Assembly (NCBI RefSeq): GCF_035982055.1
Contig: NZ_CP108427.1
Span: 5,331,001 to 5,395,000, forward strand
From: Streptomyces sp. NBC_01288
GTDB taxonomy: Bacteria > Actinomycetota > Actinomycetes > Streptomycetales > Streptomycetaceae
Direction: 5' to 3'
Length of the DNA stretch: 64,000 nucleotides
The notes under the pieces are model-generated. The model was not told where the DNA came from. It saw only the letters and a program-made list of their open reading frames with translations, and did not search any database. Every line of letters starts with the position of its first letter. Position 1 is the stretch's first letter. A program made the position numbers and the translations under genes. Shown piece by piece: positions 61,036 to 64,000 of this stretch.

Positions 61036-61884
61036 CTACGCCTCGATGCGGTTCGCGGAGCGCAGCCGCTGGAAGCTGCGCGCGAGGAGCCGGGAGACGT
61101 GCATCTGGGAGACGCCGAGCTCCGCGCTGATCTGCGACTGGGTGAGGTTGCTGTAGTAGCGCAGCAGCAGGATCCGCTGTTCCCGCTCGGGGAGTTGGAC
61201 GAGGAGGTGGCGGACGAGGTCGCGGTGTTCCACGCCGTCCAGGGCCGGGTCCTCGTAGCCGAGCCGGTCGATCAGGCCGGGCAGTCCGTCGCCCTCCTGG
61301 GCGGCCTCCAGGGAGGTCGCGTGGTACGACCGTCCGGCCTCGATGCAGGACAGCACCTCGTCCTCGCCGATGCGCAGCCGCTCGGCGATCTCGCCGGTGG
61401 TGGGGGTGCGCCCGAAGGCGGTCGTCAGATCCTCGGTCGCCGCGTTGACCTGCACCCACAACTCGTGCAGCCGGCGCGGGACATGGACGGTGCGGACGTT
61501 GTCACGGAAGTACCGCTTGATCTCGCCGATCACGGTCGGCATCGCGAACGTCGGGAACTGCACGCCCCGGTCCGGGTCGAAGCGGTCGATGGCGTTGATC
61601 AGACCGATGGTGCCGACCTGGACGACGTCCTCCATCGGCTCGTTGCGGGAGCGGAAGCGGGCGGCGGCGTAGCGCACGAGCGGGATGTTCGCCTCGATGA
61701 GCGCCCCGCGCACCCGGTTGTGCTCCGGCGTACCCGGCTGGAGCCCCTTGAGCTGGCCGAAGAGCACCTGGGTGAGGGCCCGGGTGTCCGCGCCGCGGCT
61801 GCGCGGCGGAGCGGCTGCCACGGGGGGCTGGGCGGGCGCCTCGTCCTGGGGCGGCGCTGTACTGGCCGACAAGGTCAACGCCAC
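61036..61884 (-). CDS. sigN: SigB/SigF-family RNA polymerase sigma factor, SigN-like
   Basis: The 282-residue paralogue of its neighbour has region 2 (IPLVRYAAARFRSRNEPMED, then VVQVGTIGLINAIDRFDPDR) and region 4 (LPEREQRILLLRYYSNLTQS, then ISAELGVSQMHVSRLLARSF). The adjacent pair of SigF- and SigN-type genes is known in Streptomyces. The name is assigned by that order. GTG 61884 is taken, but TTG 61878 has better spacing to GAGG. No dedicated anti-sigma gene is adjacent. Confidence 0.72.
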   Translation of the reverse strand: MALTLSASTAPPQDEAPAQPPVAAAPPRSRGADTRALTQVLFGQLKGLQPGTPEHNRVRGALIEANIPLVRYAAARFRSRNEPMEDVVQVGTIGLINAIDRFDPDRGVQFPTFAMPTVIGEIKRYFRDNVRTVHVPRRLHELWVQVNAATEDLTTAFGRTPTTGEIAERLRIGEDEVLSCIEAGRSYHATSLEAAQEGDGLPGLIDRLGYEDPALDGVEHRDLVRHLLVQLPEREQRILLLRYYSNLTQSQISAELGVSQMHVSRLLARSFQRLRSANRIEA

Positions 61885-61992
61885 ACCTCTTCAATAGGTC
61901 AACTCATCCGTCAAAAGCGGTCATAGCATCACAAGACATGTGCACTGTGTGCAAGCACCGCCTAATACCGTGTTATGCCGTGTTGAGCAACA

Positions 61993-62023
61993 AAAGCCCC
62001 TCGCCGTGACGGCAAGGGGCTTT
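61993..62023 (-). terminator. Hairpin terminator after the Dabb gene
   Basis: Arms AAAGCCCCT / AGGGGCTTT enclose an inner GCCG-TGA-CGGC stem. On the minus strand TTTTG follows, 35 bp after the Dabb stop. Confidence 0.75.
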
Positions 62024-62057
62024 GAGGAAGGGGCGCTTCGGGCTTCTTCGGGGGCGG

Positions 62058-62351
62058 TCAGAACTCGTAGTCGGCGACGATCCATGTGGCGAACTCGCGC
62101 CACAGCGCGACGCCGGCCTGGTGCGCGGGGTGTTCGATGTACCGCTTCAGGGCCTCGGGGTCGTCGACCGCCGAGTTGATCGCGAAGTCGTAGGCGATGG
62201 GGCGGTCGCTGATGTTCCAGCCCAGCTCCCAGAAACGCAGTTCGTCGACCAGGTCGCCGAGCGGCCGGAAGGCCTCGACGCCGGCCACGACACGCGGGTC
62301 GTCGCGCTCGACACCCTCGTTGAGCTTGAAGAGGACGAGGTGGCGGATCAT
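62058..62351 (-). CDS. Dabb-family (stress-responsive alpha/beta barrel) protein
   Basis: The 97-residue protein has the dimeric alpha/beta-barrel signature: MIRHLVLFKLNEGVERDDPR at the N-terminus, then YDFAINSAVDDPEALKRYIE and HPAHQAGVALWREFATWIVA. Dabb proteins are small ferredoxin-fold proteins linked to stress or polyketide cyclisation. It lies 29 bp after a 58-residue gene on the same strand. Confidence 0.92.
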   Translation of the reverse strand: MIRHLVLFKLNEGVERDDPRVVAGVEAFRPLGDLVDELRFWELGWNISDRPIAYDFAINSAVDDPEALKRYIEHPAHQAGVALWREFATWIVADYEF

Positions 62352-62380
62352 CGCGCGCTCCTGGGTAGTCGGCTGTTTCG

Positions 62381-62557
62381 CTACTGCGCCCCGTCGGCCA
62401 GCCAGGTCATGAAGTCGCCGATGGCCTTCGCGGCGTCCGATATGCCCTCGAAGCCTATCTGGACGTAGTCGGCCGCCTTGGACGGGTCCGTGATGATCAC
62501 GTACGACGCGAAGACCACGAGCAAGTAGACGACGATCTTCTTGGCGTTCACCGCCAT
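62381..62557 (-). CDS. 58-residue membrane-associated peptide
   Basis: This short gene encodes MAVNAKKIVVYLLVVFASYV followed by IITDPSKAADYVQIGFEGIS and DAAKAIGDFMTWLADGAQ. It has one N-terminal membrane helix and an amphipathic acidic C-terminus. GGGAGG precedes ATG 62557, and third-position GC bias is high. It probably forms an operon with the Dabb gene. Function unknown. Confidence 0.8.
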   Translation of the reverse strand: MAVNAKKIVVYLLVVFASYVIITDPSKAADYVQIGFEGISDAAKAIGDFMTWLADGAQ

Positions 62558-62689
62558 CGCGGCCTCCCGTGTGACTTCGTGCCCGTGGGCCCCCTGTTGC
62601 CGGCGGTGAGTGTAACCTTCACGGCCCTTTTTTGGATCAATCAGGGATCAACGGTCCGCAGGTGAAGGGGTGTTGCCGCCGTCATGCAC

Positions 62690-62719
62690 GAAGGGCCCCG
62701 TCTCTCGACGGGGCCCTTC
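62690..62719 (-). terminator. Hairpin terminator after tRNA-Ser(CGA)
   Basis: A perfect 13-bp stem (GAAGGGCCCCGTC with its complement) with a 4-base loop lies 5 bp beyond the tRNA 3' end on the minus strand. Confidence 0.85.
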
Positions 62720-62724
62720 AGAAG

Positions 62725-62809
62725 CGGTAGCGGAGGGATTTGAACCCTCGGTGACTTGCGCCACACTCGCTTTCGAGGCGAGCTCCTTCGGCCGCTCGGA
62801 CACGCTACC
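62725..62809 (-). tRNA. tRNA-Ser (CGA anticodon)
   Basis: Acceptor GGTAGCG pairs with CGCTACC, the long variable arm is present, the anticodon loop is CTCGAAA (CGA), and the T arm contains GTTCAAAT. Length 85. Confidence 0.95.
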
Positions 62810-62889
62810 GAGAGAGACCTTACAACAAGGTGGGGCGTGGTTTGAAATCGGTAATCGGAGGCCCGAGACAGGGGCTGCCACCGGTCCCG

Positions 62890-63381
62890 CTACCGGTCCC
62901 GGAAGAACTCCGTGAGCAGGTGGGCGCACTCGTCCGCGAGGACGCCCTCGATGACCTCGGGGCGGTGGTTGAGCCGGCGGTCGCGGACGACGTCGAAGAG
63001 TGAGCCGGCCGCGCCGGCCTTCTCGTCGCGGGCGCCGTAGACGACCCGGTCGACCCGGGACTGCACCAGCGCGCCCGCGCACATCGTGCAGGGTTCGAGG
63101 GTGACGACGAGCGTGCAGCCGGACAGCCGCCACTCACCTGTGTGAGCGGCGGCCCTGCGGATCGCGAGGACCTCGGCGTGCGCCGTCGGATCGCCGGTGG
63201 CCTCGCGTTCGTTGTGCCCGGTGGCGAGCACGGTCGTACCGTCCGGGGACAGCACGACCGCGCCGACCGGGACGTCGCCGCCCCGGGCGGCCTGTCCGGC
63301 CTCGTCGAGGGCGAGCCGCATCGCGGCCCGCCAACGGTCGCGTACCGGGTCCGGAGTCCCTTCTGTGCGTGCTGTGGTCAG
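62890..63381 (-). CDS. tadA: tRNA-specific adenosine deaminase
   Basis: TadA deaminates A34 to inosine in tRNA-Arg(ACG), whose gene is at 36215. The catalytic motif is PTAHAEVLAIR (His ligand, Glu), and the zinc Cys pair is EPCTMCAGA. ATG 63321 gives 143 residues but cuts into the N-terminal helix: the conserved aromatic (RWRAAMRLAL, like E. coli EYWMRHALTL) lies upstream of it. No ATG/GTG/TTG exists there in frame. CTG 63381 overlaps the upstream stop (CTGA) and has GGAG eight bases before it, giving 163 residues. Confidence 0.9.
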   Translation of the reverse strand: MTTARTEGTPDPVRDRWRAAMRLALDEAGQAARGGDVPVGAVVLSPDGTTVLATGHNEREATGDPTAHAEVLAIRRAAAHTGEWRLSGCTLVVTLEPCTMCAGALVQSRVDRVVYGARDEKAGAAGSLFDVVRDRRLNHRPEVIEGVLADECAHLLTEFFRDR

Positions 63382-63917
63382 CGGACGGTCTCCAGGACCT
63401 CCGAGGCCCCCAGGGCCTCGGCGATGGAACTCAGCGCGTCGTCCGCGTCGAGGAGCAGCAGCTCCTTCTCGCCGACGCCCAGGTCGTCCAGGATCTGGCG
63501 GTCACCGACCGGGCTGTGCGGAACGGCCTCGGCCGAGGAGGTGCCGTCCTCGTCGTCGTCCTCCTCCTCGGTGTCACCGTCCTCGGTGCCGTCGAGGTCG
63601 AGGGAGTCCAGATCGACGGCGTCGTCGTCGTCCGGATCCCGTCCGAGCAGCTCGTCGGTGAGCAGGATCTCGCCGTACGAGCTGCGGGCTGCGGCAGCGG
63701 CGTCCGAGACGTAGATCCGAGGGTCGTCCTCGCCATCGACGCGGACGACGCCGAACCAGGCGTCCTCCTGCTCGATGAGCACCAGCACCGTGTCGTCCTC
63801 GGGCGAGGCTTCACGGGCCAGTGTGGCCAGGTCCGACATGCTCTCGACATCGTCGAGCTCTGTGTCGCTCGCTTCCCACCCGTCTTCGGTGCGCGCGAGC
63901 AGTGCGGCGAAGTACAC
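63378..63917 (-). CDS. tRNA adenosine deaminase-associated acidic protein
   Basis: The 179-residue protein is always found, as I recall, just upstream of tadA in Streptomyces. The N-terminal half is a conserved domain (MYFAALLARTEDGWEASDTE, then EQEDAWFGVVRVDGEDDPRI and RSSYGEILLTDELLGRD). A run of about 40 mostly Asp/Glu residues and a C-terminal helix follow. GTG 63917 has GGGAG seven bases upstream; ATG 63938 is an alternative without one. Its stop overlaps the proposed CTG start of tadA. Confidence 0.85.
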   Translation of the reverse strand: MYFAALLARTEDGWEASDTELDDVESMSDLATLAREASPEDDTVLVLIEQEDAWFGVVRVDGEDDPRIYVSDAAAAARSSYGEILLTDELLGRDPDDDDAVDLDSLDLDGTEDGDTEEEDDDEDGTSSAEAVPHSPVGDRQILDDLGVGEKELLLLDADDALSSIAEALGASEVLETVR

Positions 63918-64000
63918 CGTGACTCTCCCACTGGTCATAGGTGTGCCGGTTGGAGGTCCCCCCGGCTGAGGCTGCGGGCGGGGAGAGCTCGTGCTCCGAG

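Overview
The window is high-GC actinobacterial chromosome, almost certainly Streptomyces. Third codon positions are strongly GC-biased, starts are often GTG, and several gene families are typical of the genus: subtilisin inhibitor, SigF/SigN-type sigma factors, RsbW-like ATPases and SpoIIE phosphatase. A neighbouring pair of sigma genes followed by tadA and a serine tRNA resembles the S. coelicolor SCO4034-SCO4039 region (from memory, not searched). I see no insertion sequence, prophage, CRISPR array or large secondary-metabolite cluster. This is core-chromosome sequence with small accessory insertions.

Layout. 1-3.1 kb: a partial YcnI copper-related protein with a Met/His-rich membrane protein, an RsbW-like ATPase and an orphan CitG-type synthase. 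3.1-9.1 kb: MFS exporter, MocR regulator (with a candidate leader peptide), aminopeptidase P and a GAF-SpoIIE phosphatase. 9.5-20.3 kb: two stand-alone prim-pol proteins, SEC-C protein, a second RsbW-like ATPase, glycerophosphodiesterase, HtrA-type protease, ECF sigma factor with a CU044_5270 partner, tRNA-Ser(UGA) and a small secreted protein. 20.5-25.6 kb: a five-gene operon matching the mycobacterial igr set for cholesterol side-chain removal (two acyl-CoA dehydrogenases, MaoC-DUF35, MaoC, Ltp2). A SigE-family sigma factor and a FadD-type ligase follow. 28.4-35.8 kb: MFS/TetR pair, a 1526-residue degenerate sensor kinase and a subtilisin inhibitor. 35.9-44.6 kb: two tRNAs, a KOW/CarD-like small protein and an accessory stretch with a 7-bp G-rich tandem array.

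44.7-51 kb: a tightly overlapping operon of response regulator, sensor kinase, GT2-GtrA glycosyltransferase and PMT-family transferase. 51-58.3 kb: two DHA2 exporters with their TetR and MarR regulators. The second exporter carries carboxypeptidase-regulatory-like beta-sandwich domains that also occur in the adjacent YceI protein. 58.4-64 kb: small membrane protein, GNAT, lipoprotein, SigF- and SigN-like sigma factors, Dabb protein, a 58-residue protein, tRNA-Ser(CGA), and tadA with its associated acidic protein.

The genes connect at several points. Two RsbW-like ATPases, one SpoIIE phosphatase and two SigB-family sigma factors form a possible partner-switching toolkit for stress and sporulation. 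The FadD ligase could feed the igr-like operon. Several exporters sit beside their likely regulators with visible inverted-repeat operators. The most unusual signals are at small scale: a duplicated ribosome-binding/start module before the MocR gene, a likely CTG start for tadA, a coding-like frame without a normal start at 36.8 kb, a five-copy 14-bp array before an ECF sigma gene, and the G-quadruplex-prone array at 42.9 kb.
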